Both the position numbers and the translations under genes were made by a program. A DNA stretch of 64,000 bases from Halomonas fontilapidosi. Lineage in GTDB: Bacteria; Pseudomonadota; Gammaproteobacteria; Pseudomonadales; Halomonadaceae. The stretch lies in assembly GCF_014192285.1 (NCBI RefSeq), contig NZ_JACHXQ010000004.1:124001-188000 (forward strand), given 5' to 3'. How positions within the stretch are numbered: the stretch's first letter is position 1; every line of letters begins with the position of its first letter. Below, piece by piece: positions 9,370-17,438 of the stretch. The notes below the pieces were generated by a model. It ran no database searches. It worked only from the letters and a program-made list of their open reading frames with translations, and was not told the DNA's origin.

Positions 9370-10191
9370 ATGCAGAAGATCGATATCGAGATGATCCCGG
9401 GGGGCGCCACGCCCCCACCCATCCGGGTCGGCGAGGCCACCATCGCGGAGGCCGCCATCGCCGAGGAGATGCAATATCATCCGGCGGACAGCGCCGGTAC
9501 TGCCCAGCTCAAGGCGGCCCGTGCCCTGGTGGTGCGCGAACTGCTGCGCCAGCGGGCGGCGGTTCTGGGTGTGGCCGAGGCCGCCGGCGAGGCGTTCGAC
9601 GAGGCCGACTCGGCCATCGCCGAGCTGCTGGAGCGCGAGCTGGAGGTACCCGAGCCTGCCGAAGCGGACTGCCGGCGCTTCCACGCCGCGCACCCCGAGC
9701 GCTTCAGCGAGCCGACCCGCCTGCGCGTGCGCCACGTGTTGCTGGCCGCCGCTCCGGACGATGCGCCGGCCCGCGACGCCGGCTATCGCCTGGGCGAGAA
9801 GCTGGTCCGCGAGCTGCAGGAAGTGCCCGAACGCTTTACCGAGTTCGCCCAGCGCCACTCCGCCTGCCCGTCGAAGGATCAGGGCGGTGACTTGGGCTGG
9901 CTGGCGCCCGGCCAGACCGTGGCCGAGCTGGACCGCGCCCTGCAGCACCTGCCCGAGGGGCTCCATGACCGTCCGCTGGCTTCGCGCTACGGCTGGCATG
10001 TGGTCACCATCGACCAGCGCGCCGAGGGCCGCGAGCTGCCCTATGAGCAGGTCGCCGAGCACGTTCGTCACAGCCTGCGCGAGCAGGCCACTCGTCGGGC
10101 CCTGCGCCACTACCTGCTGGCGCTGGAGGCCGAAATCGGCGTCGAGGGCATTGCGCTCGACGACGACAGCGCCAGCGCCCTGATGCAGTAG
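9370..10191 (+). CDS. Parvulin-type peptidyl-prolyl cis-trans isomerase (PpiC/NifM-like)
   Basis: 273 residues starting 12 nt after narI with a GAGGAG site. The C-terminal half has the PpiC/parvulin rotamase signature: LRVRHVLLAA, a FAQRHSACPSKDQGGDLGWLAPGQ segment (split here across the fold's core) and a final YGWHVVTIDQR. The N-terminal half is helical, as in NifM. No signal peptide is seen, so it should act in the cytoplasm, unlike SurA or PrsA. Its place as fifth gene of the nar operon suggests it helps fold NarGHI, but that is inferred. A strong hairpin follows. Confidence 0.88.
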   Translation: MQKIDIEMIPGGATPPPIRVGEATIAEAAIAEEMQYHPADSAGTAQLKAARALVVRELLRQRAAVLGVAEAAGEAFDEADSAIAELLERELEVPEPAEADCRRFHAAHPERFSEPTRLRVRHVLLAAAPDDAPARDAGYRLGEKLVRELQEVPERFTEFAQRHSACPSKDQGGDLGWLAPGQTVAELDRALQHLPEGLHDRPLASRYGWHVVTIDQRAEGRELPYEQVAEHVRHSLREQATRRALRHYLLALEAEIGVEGIALDDDSASALMQ

Positions 10192-10201
10192 CCAACTGAA
10201 A

Positions 10202-10220
10202 GGGGGCCGGTTCGGCCCCC
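10202..10220 (+). terminator. Hairpin terminator-like structure after narGHJI-ppiC
   Basis: A perfect 8-bp GC stem (GGGGGCCG at 10202-10209, CGGCCCCC at 10213-10220) with a 3-nt loop lies 11 nt after the ppiC stop. The T-tract is poor, so it may attenuate rather than stop transcription into moaB. Confidence 0.6.
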
Positions 10221-10282
10221 TCGACGTTTCCGACGCTCCTTTCCATGCCGCCGCCTGTGCCGCGGGCGGCGAGGAGGACTCC

Positions 10283-10867
10283 ATGGCCCACGTTCACGCC
10301 AATACGCCCTTCGCCCCGCTTGGCATCGCCGTGCTCACCGTCTCCGACACCCGCGGCTTCGACGAGGATGGCAGCGGCGACCTGCTCTCCGAGCGCCTCA
10401 CCGAGGCCGGTCACGCCCTGGTGGAGCGGCGCATCGTGCCCGACGACGTCTATCGTATCCGCGCGGTGGTCTCGGCCTGGGTGGTCCGCGAGGATATTCA
10501 GGTCATCCTGGTCAACGGCGGCACCGGTTTCACGTCGCGAGACACCACCCCCGAGGCACTGATGCCGCTGTTCGACAAGGCGGTCGACGGCTACGGTGAG
10601 CTGTTCCGCCAGCTCTCGCTGGCCACCATCGGTACCTCCACCATCCAGTCCCGGGCGGTGGCCGGGCTGATCGATCGTACCCTGGTGTTCGCCATGCCCG
10701 GCTCGCCCAAGGCGTGCGCCACCGCCTGGGATGGCATCCTGGCCGCCCAGCTCGACGCCCGCACGAGGCCCTGTAACTTCGTTGCCATGGTGCTGCCGGA
10801 GGCAAGACGCTGCGCATCCCGACAGGAGCGCATCGACGAGGGCATGGCGGAAGGGGCAGAGGCATGA
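10283..10867 (+). CDS. moaB: Molybdopterin adenylyltransferase-type protein MoaB
   Basis: 194 residues of the MoaB/MogA family, which acts on molybdopterin (MPT adenylylation) in molybdenum cofactor synthesis. Conserved segments: VLTVSDTR at the start, LVNGGTGFTSRDTTPEA (the MPT-binding GGTG motif), FAMPGSPKACATAWDGILAAQLD and the C-terminal TRPCNFVAM typical of MoaB. GAGGAGG precedes ATG 10283. The stop overlaps the moeA start (ATGA). Placement beside narGHJI provides cofactor for NarG. Confidence 0.92.
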   Translation: MAHVHANTPFAPLGIAVLTVSDTRGFDEDGSGDLLSERLTEAGHALVERRIVPDDVYRIRAVVSAWVVREDIQVILVNGGTGFTSRDTTPEALMPLFDKAVDGYGELFRQLSLATIGTSTIQSRAVAGLIDRTLVFAMPGSPKACATAWDGILAAQLDARTRPCNFVAMVLPEARRCASRQERIDEGMAEGAEA

Positions 10868-12120
10868 ACTGCGGCTGCGCGGCGGTCGTCACACCCGGCC
10901 TGCTGGACCTCTTCGACGCCCGCGCCCTGATGATGGCCGCCGGCGTGGCAGTGGTCGGCAGTGAGCGGGTCGCCCTGGCCGAGGCGGCCGGCCGGGTGCT
11001 GGCCGAGGATGCCCGGGCCAGCCTAGACCTGCCCGGGGTCGATAACAGTGCCATGGACGGCTATGCCCTGCGTCGTCGTGAGCTCGCCGCGAGCCCGGAT
11101 GGCTTGCCGGTGGTGCTGCGTGTGCCCGCCGGCGCCGGAGTGTTGCAGCTGCCCGAGGGAGGCTGCGCGCGCATCTTCACCGGCGCCCCGGTGCCGCGGG
11201 GGGCGGACGCCGTGGTGGCTCAGGAGAAGGTCAGCCTGGATGCCACGGGGCGGGTTCACGTCGCGGGGGAGCTGGCCGACGGCGCCAATATCCGTTTCCG
11301 CGGCGAGGAGAGCGGTGCCGGCGATATGCTGCTGGCCGCGGGCACGCGGCTGAGCGCCGCGGCTATCGCCCTGCTGGCCAGCCAGGGCACCGCAGCCGTG
11401 ACGGTGTACCGGCGGGTTCGCGTGGCCCTGATCAGCACCGGCGACGAACTGATTGAGCCGGGGCAAGCTTGGGCGCCCGGCCAGGTCTACAACAGCAATG
11501 GTGCCATGCTGCGTGCCCTGCTTGTCCAGCAGGGCTGCGAGGTCCTTGACCTGGGCGTCGTCGCCGACACCTCAGCTGACCTGGATCAATGTCTTGGCCA
11601 GGCAGGTGAGGAAGCCGATCTGGTAGTGTGTACGGGTGGGGTCTCGGTGGGAGAGGAAGACCACGTGCGTCCGGTCCTGGAGCGCCTGGGGGGCATTGCC
11701 TTCCACGGCGTGGCAATCAAGCCCGGCAAGCCGTTCACCCTCGGTTGGCTCGGCGCTTCGCTGCGTGACGGCACCCCGTTCATCGGCCTGCCCGGTAATC
11801 CGGTGGCCTCGCTGGTGGGCTGGCAGTGGTTGGCACGGCCTCTGGTGCAGGGCCGCCAGGGACGTACCCCGTCGGCGCTGCAACGCTTTCCGGTCGTCGC
11901 GGGTTTTTCCCGGCAGGCACCGAAAGGCCGCCGCGAGCTGCTCAGGGTGGTGCTGGACTGGAGTGGAGAGGCCCCCGTTGCGCGCCTGGCCGGCGGCCAG
12001 GGTTCCCACATGCTCAGCGCCGCCAGCCAGGCCCATGGCTACCTGATCATCGAAGCCGACACCCACGTGGAGGAAGGCCATGTCTACGGATACTGCCCCG
12101 GTTCCCAGTTCCTCGACTGA
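10864..12120 (+). CDS. moeA: Molybdopterin molybdenumtransferase MoeA
   Basis: 418 residues, the usual MoeA length. MoeA inserts molybdate into adenylylated molybdopterin to make Mo-MPT. Visible segments: LPGVDNSAMDGYAL near residue 60, the IFTGAPVPRGADAVV loop, the RVALISTGDEL segment, LVVCTGGVSVGEEDHV (GG motif of the MogA-like domain) and FIGLPGNPVASLVGWQ. It overlaps moaB by 4 nt, and the downstream Crp/Fnr gene starts inside its last 41 nt, pointing to one transcript. Confidence 0.95.
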   Translation: MNCGCAAVVTPGLLDLFDARALMMAAGVAVVGSERVALAEAAGRVLAEDARASLDLPGVDNSAMDGYALRRRELAASPDGLPVVLRVPAGAGVLQLPEGGCARIFTGAPVPRGADAVVAQEKVSLDATGRVHVAGELADGANIRFRGEESGAGDMLLAAGTRLSAAAIALLASQGTAAVTVYRRVRVALISTGDELIEPGQAWAPGQVYNSNGAMLRALLVQQGCEVLDLGVVADTSADLDQCLGQAGEEADLVVCTGGVSVGEEDHVRPVLERLGGIAFHGVAIKPGKPFTLGWLGASLRDGTPFIGLPGNPVASLVGWQWLARPLVQGRQGRTPSALQRFPVVAGFSRQAPKGRRELLRVVLDWSGEAPVARLAGGQGSHMLSAASQAHGYLIIEADTHVEEGHVYGYCPGSQFLD

Positions 12121-12823
12121 TCTGCTGTTCCGTCCTCGGCAGCTGCGTGAGCTGGTGTGTGGGGTGCCTTGGCTGAACGACCTCGACGAAGCGCAGCTCG
12201 ATGCGTTGCTGAAGGATAGCGAGGTTCGCACCCTCAAGCCCCGCGAGTGGCTGTTTCGCCAGGATGCCCCGGCCAAATGGCTCTACGTGGTGATCAGCGG
12301 GGCGGTGCGTCTGGTGCGCAGCGCCGGCGACGGCCGCTTGGCGACCATCCGCTGCGTGGAGCGCGGCGGCACTCTGGGCGAGCTGAGCATGGTCTCCAGC
12401 GCCGGGGTCTACCTCTATTCCGCCGAGGCCCTGCGTCGTACCCATGTGTTGACCATCCGCGCGGCGCACTGCCGCGAGATCATGGACCGTCAGCCGGCCT
12501 GCCGTGCCGAGTTCATGAGCCGCCTGGCCCTGGAACTCACCGAGCGCCTCGAGGACATGGCGTTGTTGACCCAGGCCGATGCCATGGCGCGCCTGGTCAG
12601 CTACATTCTGCGCCAGCTCCCCGCGGGCCGTGCTCGGGAACCCCGCGTGGTGCGGCTGACTATCCCCAAGCGCTGGCTGGCCGCCCAGCTGGCCATGACC
12701 CCGGAAACCCTCTCGCGGCTGCTGGCCAGGCTGCGGGAGGAGGGCGTCATCAACATCGACCGCCAGCGCCTGATCGTGCTTGACGAGCAGAAGCTACGTG
12801 ACACCATGCTGAGCGACGACTGA
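12080..12823 (+). CDS. Crp/Fnr-family transcriptional regulator without an Fe-S cysteine set
   Basis: 247 residues: an N-terminal cyclic-nucleotide-binding-like beta barrel (WLYVVISGAVRLVRS, GGTLGELSMV), a long dimer helix (LALELTERLEDMALL) and a C-terminal winged helix. The recognition helix MTPETLSRLLARLREEG keeps the E..SR motif used by FNR and DNR to read TTGAT half-sites. There is no N-terminal Cys cluster, so an FNR-type 4Fe-4S oxygen sensor is unlikely; a DNR/NNR-like role in nitrate or NO response is the best guess from context. The start overlaps moeA by 41 nt. Confidence 0.82.
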   Translation: MSTDTAPVPSSSTDLLFRPRQLRELVCGVPWLNDLDEAQLDALLKDSEVRTLKPREWLFRQDAPAKWLYVVISGAVRLVRSAGDGRLATIRCVERGGTLGELSMVSSAGVYLYSAEALRRTHVLTIRAAHCREIMDRQPACRAEFMSRLALELTERLEDMALLTQADAMARLVSYILRQLPAGRAREPRVVRLTIPKRWLAAQLAMTPETLSRLLARLREEGVINIDRQRLIVLDEQKLRDTMLSDD

Positions 12824-12898
12824 CCGTCCACGCCAATCATCCCGGGCGTGTTGTCGGCTCCATGGTCTTCATGCGGCGGCAGCGTTGAGGAGACGAGC

Positions 12899-13870
12899 AT
12901 GCGCCTCGAATACCACGGCCCGCTGCCTGAGTCGGTGGGTTTTCTGCTGTTGCCGCGTTTCTCGATGATGGCATTCTTCGCCGCGGTGGAGCCGCTGCGC
13001 ATTGCCAACCGCATCAGTGACAGGCCACTGTTCGACTGGACCCTGATCAGCGTCGACGGCGAGCCGGTGACTGCCAGCAATGGCATGACATTGCTCTCTG
13101 ACCATTCCATCCACGAGGTGCACCATCTGCCCACGCTGGCGGTCTGCAGCGGCTTCGAGCCCGAGGCGCATCTTGCCCGGCCATTGATGGGCTGGCTTCA
13201 CCGCCTGGACGAGGCTGGCTGTGTTCTGGGAGGCCTGGATACCGGCTGTTTTCTGCTTGCCGCCGCAGGACTCCTGAAGGGCGAGCGCGTGACGTTGCAT
13301 TGGGAGAGTCTGCCTGCCTTCCGTGAACGTTTCCCCGCTATCCAGACCTCCGACGAGTTGTTCGAACTCGGGGAGCGTCGTTTCTCCTGCGCCGGCGGTG
13401 CCGCCGCCATGGACATGGTCCTGGAGGTGATCGCCCGTCGCCATGGATCTCGATTGGCCATCGACGTCTCCGAACAGCTGATCCACGAACGGCTGCGCAG
13501 TCGCCATGATCAGCAGCGCATGACCCTGGCGCGTCGCCTGGGCACCCATAACCGCCGTCTGGTGGAAGCGGTCGCACTGATGGAGCGGCATCTCGAGATG
13601 CCGCTGGAGCTTGCCGATATCGCCCGCCGCAGCGGCATCTCTCAGCGTCAGCTGCAGCGCCTCTTCGAGCAGCACCTTGCCACCTCTCCCCGCCGCTGGT
13701 ACCTGACCTTGCGTCTGGGCCGTGCGCAGCACTTGCTCACCGAGACCGACATGGACGTGCTCTCCGTCGGGCTGGCCTGTGGCTTTACCTCCGGTCCCAG
13801 TTTCTCGCGGGCGTTTCGCGAGCACTACGGGCAATCCCCCCGCGAGGCGCGTCGACAAGCGAGTGAGTGA
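12899..13870 (+). CDS. cdhR: GlxA-family AraC-type activator, probable carnitine regulator CdhR
   Basis: 323 residues from ATG 12899, supported by GAGGAG at 12887-12892; the open upstream extension has no such site. The N-terminal about 190 residues form a DJ-1/PfpI-like domain (VGFLLLPRFSMMAFFAAVEPLRIAN, LGGLDTGCFLLAAAGLL). The C-terminal about 100 residues carry two AraC helix-turn-helix motifs (LADIARRSGISQRQLQRLFE and VLSVGLACGFTSGPSFSRAFREHYG). The family includes Pseudomonas CdhR and GbdR, which respond to carnitine and betaine. Convergent orientation with the carnitine genes supports CdhR, though a betaine regulator cannot be excluded. Confidence 0.8.
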   Translation: MRLEYHGPLPESVGFLLLPRFSMMAFFAAVEPLRIANRISDRPLFDWTLISVDGEPVTASNGMTLLSDHSIHEVHHLPTLAVCSGFEPEAHLARPLMGWLHRLDEAGCVLGGLDTGCFLLAAAGLLKGERVTLHWESLPAFRERFPAIQTSDELFELGERRFSCAGGAAAMDMVLEVIARRHGSRLAIDVSEQLIHERLRSRHDQQRMTLARRLGTHNRRLVEAVALMERHLEMPLELADIARRSGISQRQLQRLFEQHLATSPRRWYLTLRLGRAQHLLTETDMDVLSVGLACGFTSGPSFSRAFREHYGQSPREARRQASE

Positions 13871-13931
13871 CCCATCCCGCCCCCGTCACCCTGAGGCGGC
13901 GTCACCTGGGTGAAGGGCAGAGGATACACCA

Positions 13932-13958
13932 CGAGCCGCCCAGGGGGAGGGCGGCTCG
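13932..13958. terminator. Hairpin between cdhR and the carnitine operon
   Basis: A perfect 10-bp stem (13932-13941 with 13949-13958) and a 7-nt loop sit between the convergent stops of cdhR and the thioesterase gene. It has no clear T-tract on either strand; a bidirectional terminator is likely from position. Confidence 0.5.
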
Positions 13959-13978
13959 CAGAGCATAACGCGGCTCGC

Positions 13979-14434
13979 TCAACGACGGATGCCGATGGTG
14001 CGCCCGGCCAGTGCCGGCCAGGCGTCACGCGCGACGTGGGGCAGTGCGCCAATGGCGGCCTCGACGGGGGCGGGGAAGGGCGCGGGACGCCCGGCCTCGC
14101 TGTCGATGCCCATCAGCATCTGCTCGCTGGTGGCCAGCAGGTTGCCCGCCTCATCGAGCAGTTCGAAGAAGGCATGCAGCCGCTTGGCGTCGCGATCCAG
14201 CAGGCTTAGGGCGACGCGTAGCGGCTGACCCTCGTGGGCCTCGCGGCGATAGCAGAGGTGGGTTTCGAGGGTGTAGATCGTATAGCCGTGCCGCTGGCGG
14301 CCGGCGGCATCCAGGCCGATATGGTCCATCAGCGCCTCCACCGCCAGGGAGAACACGCGGGCATACTCGGCGTCGTTCATGTGGCCGTTGTAGTCCACCC
14401 ACTCGGGGGCTACGCAGGTCTCCAGGATCATCAT
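13979..14434 (-). CDS. cdhC: Hotdog-fold thioesterase of the carnitine operon (betainyl-CoA thioesterase)
   Basis: 151 residues of the 4HBT-type hotdog fold: VDYNGHMNDAEYARVFSLAVEALMDHIG carries the usual catalytic region, followed by YTLETHLCYRREAHEGQPL. In carnitine catabolism, betainyl-CoA made by the cleavage enzyme is hydrolysed to glycine betaine and CoA; the thioesterase beside L-carnitine dehydrogenase has this role in Pseudomonas. The ATG overlaps the dehydrogenase stop by one base, so the two are coupled. In some bacteria this domain is fused to the dehydrogenase; here the two are separate. Confidence 0.83.
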   Translation of the reverse strand: MMILETCVAPEWVDYNGHMNDAEYARVFSLAVEALMDHIGLDAAGRQRHGYTIYTLETHLCYRREAHEGQPLRVALSLLDRDAKRLHAFFELLDEAGNLLATSEQMLMGIDSEAGRPAPFPAPVEAAIGALPHVARDAWPALAGRTIGIRR

Positions 14435-15390
14435 CAGATGCGCCCCTCCAGGCCTTCCGCTTCAGGCCAGTACTTCTGCACCAGACCGAGCAGCTCGACC
14501 AGGAAGTCGTCACGGCGGCGGTCAAGCTCGGCCACACTGCGGCCGGCGGCCTGGTACTCGCAGCCCTCGACCACCTTGTCGATCAGCTCATCGGTGAGCT
14601 CCGGGGCCTCGAGCTTGGTCCAGGGCAGCTTCAGCGCCGGGCCGAACTGCTCGAGCATGTGGCGCATGCCCTGCTCGCCGCCGGCCAGGTGGAAGGTCAG
14701 GAAGGTGCCCATCAGCGACCAGCGCAGGCCGCAGCCGTAGACCACGGCGGCGTCGATCTCCTCGGTGGTGGCCACGCCGTCGTTGACCAGGTGCAGCGCC
14801 TCACGCCACAGCGCCTCCATCAGGCGGTCGGCGATATGCCCCTCGATCTCGCGCTTGACCACCAGCGGGCGCATCGCCAGCCCCTGGTAGAGCGCCTGGG
14901 CATGCTCGGTGTGCTCGGCTCGGGTCGCGTCGCCGCCCACCAGTTCGACCAGCGGCAGCAGGTAGACCGGGTTGAAGGGGTGGGCGACGATCACCCGCCC
15001 CGGCGCCTGGGTGCAGTCCTGCTGCAGGTCGCTGGGCTTGAAACCGGAGGTGGAGGAGCCGATCACCACCTCCGGCGCCGCGACGGCGTCGAGGGCGGCG
15101 AGGATCTCCTGCTTGAGCGGCAGGCGCTCCGGCACGTTCTCCTGGATCAGGTCGGCGCCCGCCACGGCCGCCTCCAGGCTATCCACGAAGGTGAGCCGCT
15201 CGGGGCTGGCGCCCTCGGCCAGGCCCAGCCGCTCGAGCGAGGCCCAGGCATTGTCGACGAAGGCACGGGTGCGCGCCGGGGCCTCGGGGTCGGGATCGAA
15301 GGCCACCACATCCCAGCCGCGGCCCAGGGCGCGGGCGATCCAACCGTTGCCGATCACCCCCGTGCCGATCACGCTCAGCTGGTGGCTCAT
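14434..15390 (-). CDS. cdhA: L-carnitine dehydrogenase
   Basis: 318 residues of the 3-hydroxyacyl-CoA dehydrogenase fold. The N-terminal Rossmann motif GTGVIGNGWIARALGRGWDVVAFDPD binds NAD. Next come QENVPERLPLKQEI, a segment holding the catalytic Ser/His region (VIGSSTSGFKPSDL, VIVAHPFNPVYLLPLVE), and a helical C-terminal domain. The enzyme oxidises L-carnitine to 3-dehydrocarnitine. The identification rests on this fold plus the flanking BKACE and thioesterase genes. It overlaps both neighbours by 1-4 nt. Confidence 0.87.
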   Translation of the reverse strand: MSHQLSVIGTGVIGNGWIARALGRGWDVVAFDPDPEAPARTRAFVDNAWASLERLGLAEGASPERLTFVDSLEAAVAGADLIQENVPERLPLKQEILAALDAVAAPEVVIGSSTSGFKPSDLQQDCTQAPGRVIVAHPFNPVYLLPLVELVGGDATRAEHTEHAQALYQGLAMRPLVVKREIEGHIADRLMEALWREALHLVNDGVATTEEIDAAVVYGCGLRWSLMGTFLTFHLAGGEQGMRHMLEQFGPALKLPWTKLEAPELTDELIDKVVEGCEYQAAGRSVAELDRRRDDFLVELLGLVQKYWPEAEGLEGRI

Positions 15391-16307
15391 GCCTCACCTC
15401 CGACGGTTCTTTCCACGACCTGGCGGGTATTCGGGTCGCGCAGCGCGAGATGCGCGCGGGTCTCGGCCGGCGTCATGACGCCGGCGCCGAGGTTCTCGAA
15501 CAGGCGGGAGGCCTTCTCCACCAGCTGGGCGTTGGTGGCCAGCACCCCCTTCTCCAGATAGAGGTTGTCCTCCAGGCCGACCCGGGCATGCCCCCCCAGC
15601 AGTATCGCCTGGGCCGCCATGGGCATCTGGTGGCGGCCGATGCCGAAGGCCGCCCACTGAGCGGTTTCCGGCAGCTTGTTGCGCATGGCCAGCATGGTCT
15701 CGGTGTCCGCCTCGGCGCCCCAGGGAATCCCCAGGCAGAGCTGGTAGAGGGGGTCACCATCGAGCAGGCCCTCCTGCTGTAGCTGACGGGCGAACCACAC
15801 ATGGCCCAGATCGAAGCACTCGAGCTCCGGCTTGACGCCGGCGGCCTGCACCAGGCGGGCATGCTCGCGCAGCCAGTCGGCCGGGTTCACGTAGACCATG
15901 TCACCGAAATTGAGGCTGCCGCAGTCCAGGGTGCAGAGCTCCGGCAGCAGCTCGCCCACTGGCTCATGGCGCTCGGCCGGGGTCTGGATGTCGCTGCCCG
16001 GGCCACCGCGGGTGGGGTCCTCGGCGTCGGGGATCCAGTCGCCGCCGCCACCGGCGGTGATGTTCATGACGATGTCGACGTCGGCCTCGCGCACCCGCTG
16101 CATGACCTCGCGGAAGTGGTCGACGGAGTGGCTGACGCCGCCGGTCTCGGGGTCGCGCACGTGGATATGCGCCACGCTGGCGCCCGCCTTCGCGGCCGCA
16201 ATGCAGTCATCGGCGATCTGCTTCGGTGTGATGGGCACGTTGGGGTTCTTGCCGGTGGTGTCGCCGGCGCCGGTGACGGCACAGGTCAGTATGACGTTGC
16301 GGTTCAT
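15387..16307 (-). CDS. cdhB: BKACE-family dehydrocarnitine cleavage enzyme
   Basis: 306 residues from ATG 16307, preceded by GAGGAG on the minus strand; upstream in-frame codons to 16436 lack support. BKACE enzymes condense a beta-keto acid with acetyl-CoA and cleave it, using a Zn site. The metal and substrate segments are visible: VAHIHVRDPETGG (HxH), NITAGGGGDWIP, a conserved catalytic-type GSLNFGD and ELECFDLGH. In this operon the expected reaction is 3-dehydrocarnitine + acetyl-CoA to betainyl-CoA + acetoacetate. It is the first gene of cdhBAC; its promoter should lie in 16308-16490. Confidence 0.87.
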   Translation of the reverse strand: MNRNVILTCAVTGAGDTTGKNPNVPITPKQIADDCIAAAKAGASVAHIHVRDPETGGVSHSVDHFREVMQRVREADVDIVMNITAGGGGDWIPDAEDPTRGGPGSDIQTPAERHEPVGELLPELCTLDCGSLNFGDMVYVNPADWLREHARLVQAAGVKPELECFDLGHVWFARQLQQEGLLDGDPLYQLCLGIPWGAEADTETMLAMRNKLPETAQWAAFGIGRHQMPMAAQAILLGGHARVGLEDNLYLEKGVLATNAQLVEKASRLFENLGAGVMTPAETRAHLALRDPNTRQVVERTVGGEA

Positions 16308-16496
16308 GCTCCGCTCCTCGGGGTGGGGGATTCGATACGCCCAGTGTGAATGCCCCTCGTCGTACCGTCTTGACCTTGAGCGAATCTTTATTGGCATAAA
16401 GCGACAAGCCAGGAAGCACAGACCGAGATAGCTCACCGTTGGCGAAAATCCTGGTTAGCATGGGCCGCTGTCTTACGCTTTGGCAGGGAGTGCATG

Positions 16497-17264
16497 ATGG
16501 CGCTACTGGACGTTCTCTCACCGCTCTCGGCGGGGATCAATCTTCTCCTGATACTGCTCTCGGTGCTCACCTCGGCCTTCACCGCCGCGGTGGGCGTCGG
16601 GGGCGGGGTGCTGATGATCATGGCGTTGGCCCAGGTGATGCCGGCGGCGGCGCTGATTCCGGTCCACGGCATGGTTCAGCTGGGCTCCAACGTCGGTCGT
16701 ACGGCGTTGACCTGGCGCCATGTCGATCGCATCACGCTTGCGGCGTTCCTGCCGGGGGTGGTGCTGGGTGCGCTGGCGGCAGCCTGGCTGCTGGTACGCC
16801 TGCCGGCGGGGGTGCTCGAGCTCTGCATCGCCGCGTTCGTGCTCTTCACCTGCTGGGGACCGGGGCTGCCGAAACGGGCCCTGGGACGGGGAGGCGTGCT
16901 GGTTGCCGGCGCCGTCACCACCCTGCTCTCCAGCCTGGTGGGCGCCAGCGGCCCGATGGTGGCCGCCTTCATCAAGCAGAGCCAGGTCGGTCGCCTGGCC
17001 AAGGTCGCCACCTTTTCCGCCTGCATGCTGCTGCAACACTTGAGCAAGGCCTTCGTGTTCGGCGTGGCCGGGTTCGTCTTCCACGACTGGCTGGCATTGA
17101 TCCTGGTGATGGTGGCGGCGGGCTTTCTTGGCACCTGGCTTGGCCTGCGTGTGCTGCATCGTCTTTCGGATCACCGCTTCGACAGCCTCTTCAAGTGGGC
17201 GCTGACGCTGCTGGCGCTGCGCCTGGTATGGCTCGGCGGGCAGCGGCTGGTGGGCGCGGGGTGA
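16497..17264 (+). CDS. TauE/SafE-family membrane permease
   Basis: 255 residues with about eight membrane helices; two ATGs lie in tandem (16494, 16497) and GGGAG at 16486-16490 fits the second better. The family signature repeats are seen: TAAVGVGGGVLMIMALAQVMPAAALIPVHGMVQLGSN near the N terminus and LVGASGPMVAAFIKQ in the second half. TauE/SafE proteins are thought to move sulfite, sulfoacetate or related small organosulfur anions. No sulfur genes flank it, so the substrate is unknown. It is divergent from the carnitine operon and monocistronic. Confidence 0.8.
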   Translation: MALLDVLSPLSAGINLLLILLSVLTSAFTAAVGVGGGVLMIMALAQVMPAAALIPVHGMVQLGSNVGRTALTWRHVDRITLAAFLPGVVLGALAAAWLLVRLPAGVLELCIAAFVLFTCWGPGLPKRALGRGGVLVAGAVTTLLSSLVGASGPMVAAFIKQSQVGRLAKVATFSACMLLQHLSKAFVFGVAGFVFHDWLALILVMVAAGFLGTWLGLRVLHRLSDHRFDSLFKWALTLLALRLVWLGGQRLVGAG

Positions 17265-17372
17265 AGGTCAGGCAGCTAGGTGTGAACAATCGGCAGGGAT
17301 GACACGCCGACGATCGGCTGACGTGACACGGTAATGCGGCGAAAAATCGCCAAAAAAGTCACGACTTCACCC

Positions 17373-17400
17373 TGTACAGGGCGCCACAGGCGGCCATAAT
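17373..17400 (+). promoter_or_regulatory. Candidate sigma-70 promoter for the D,D-carboxypeptidase gene
   Basis: CATAAT at 17395-17400 resembles a -10 box, with TGTACA at 17373-17378 as a weak -35 at 16 bp spacing, 39 bp before the start codon. The flanking A-rich run at 17342-17356 is unusual in this GC-rich DNA. This is a motif match only. Confidence 0.35.
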
Positions 17401-17438
17401 GGTTTATGCAAAAGTAACGAACCTCGAGGGAACGCGAC

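Noticed and set aside
8110..10284. 724-codon minus-strand frame across narJ, narI and ppiC
   Set aside because: Overlaps three well-supported genes on the other strand and has low-complexity composition.
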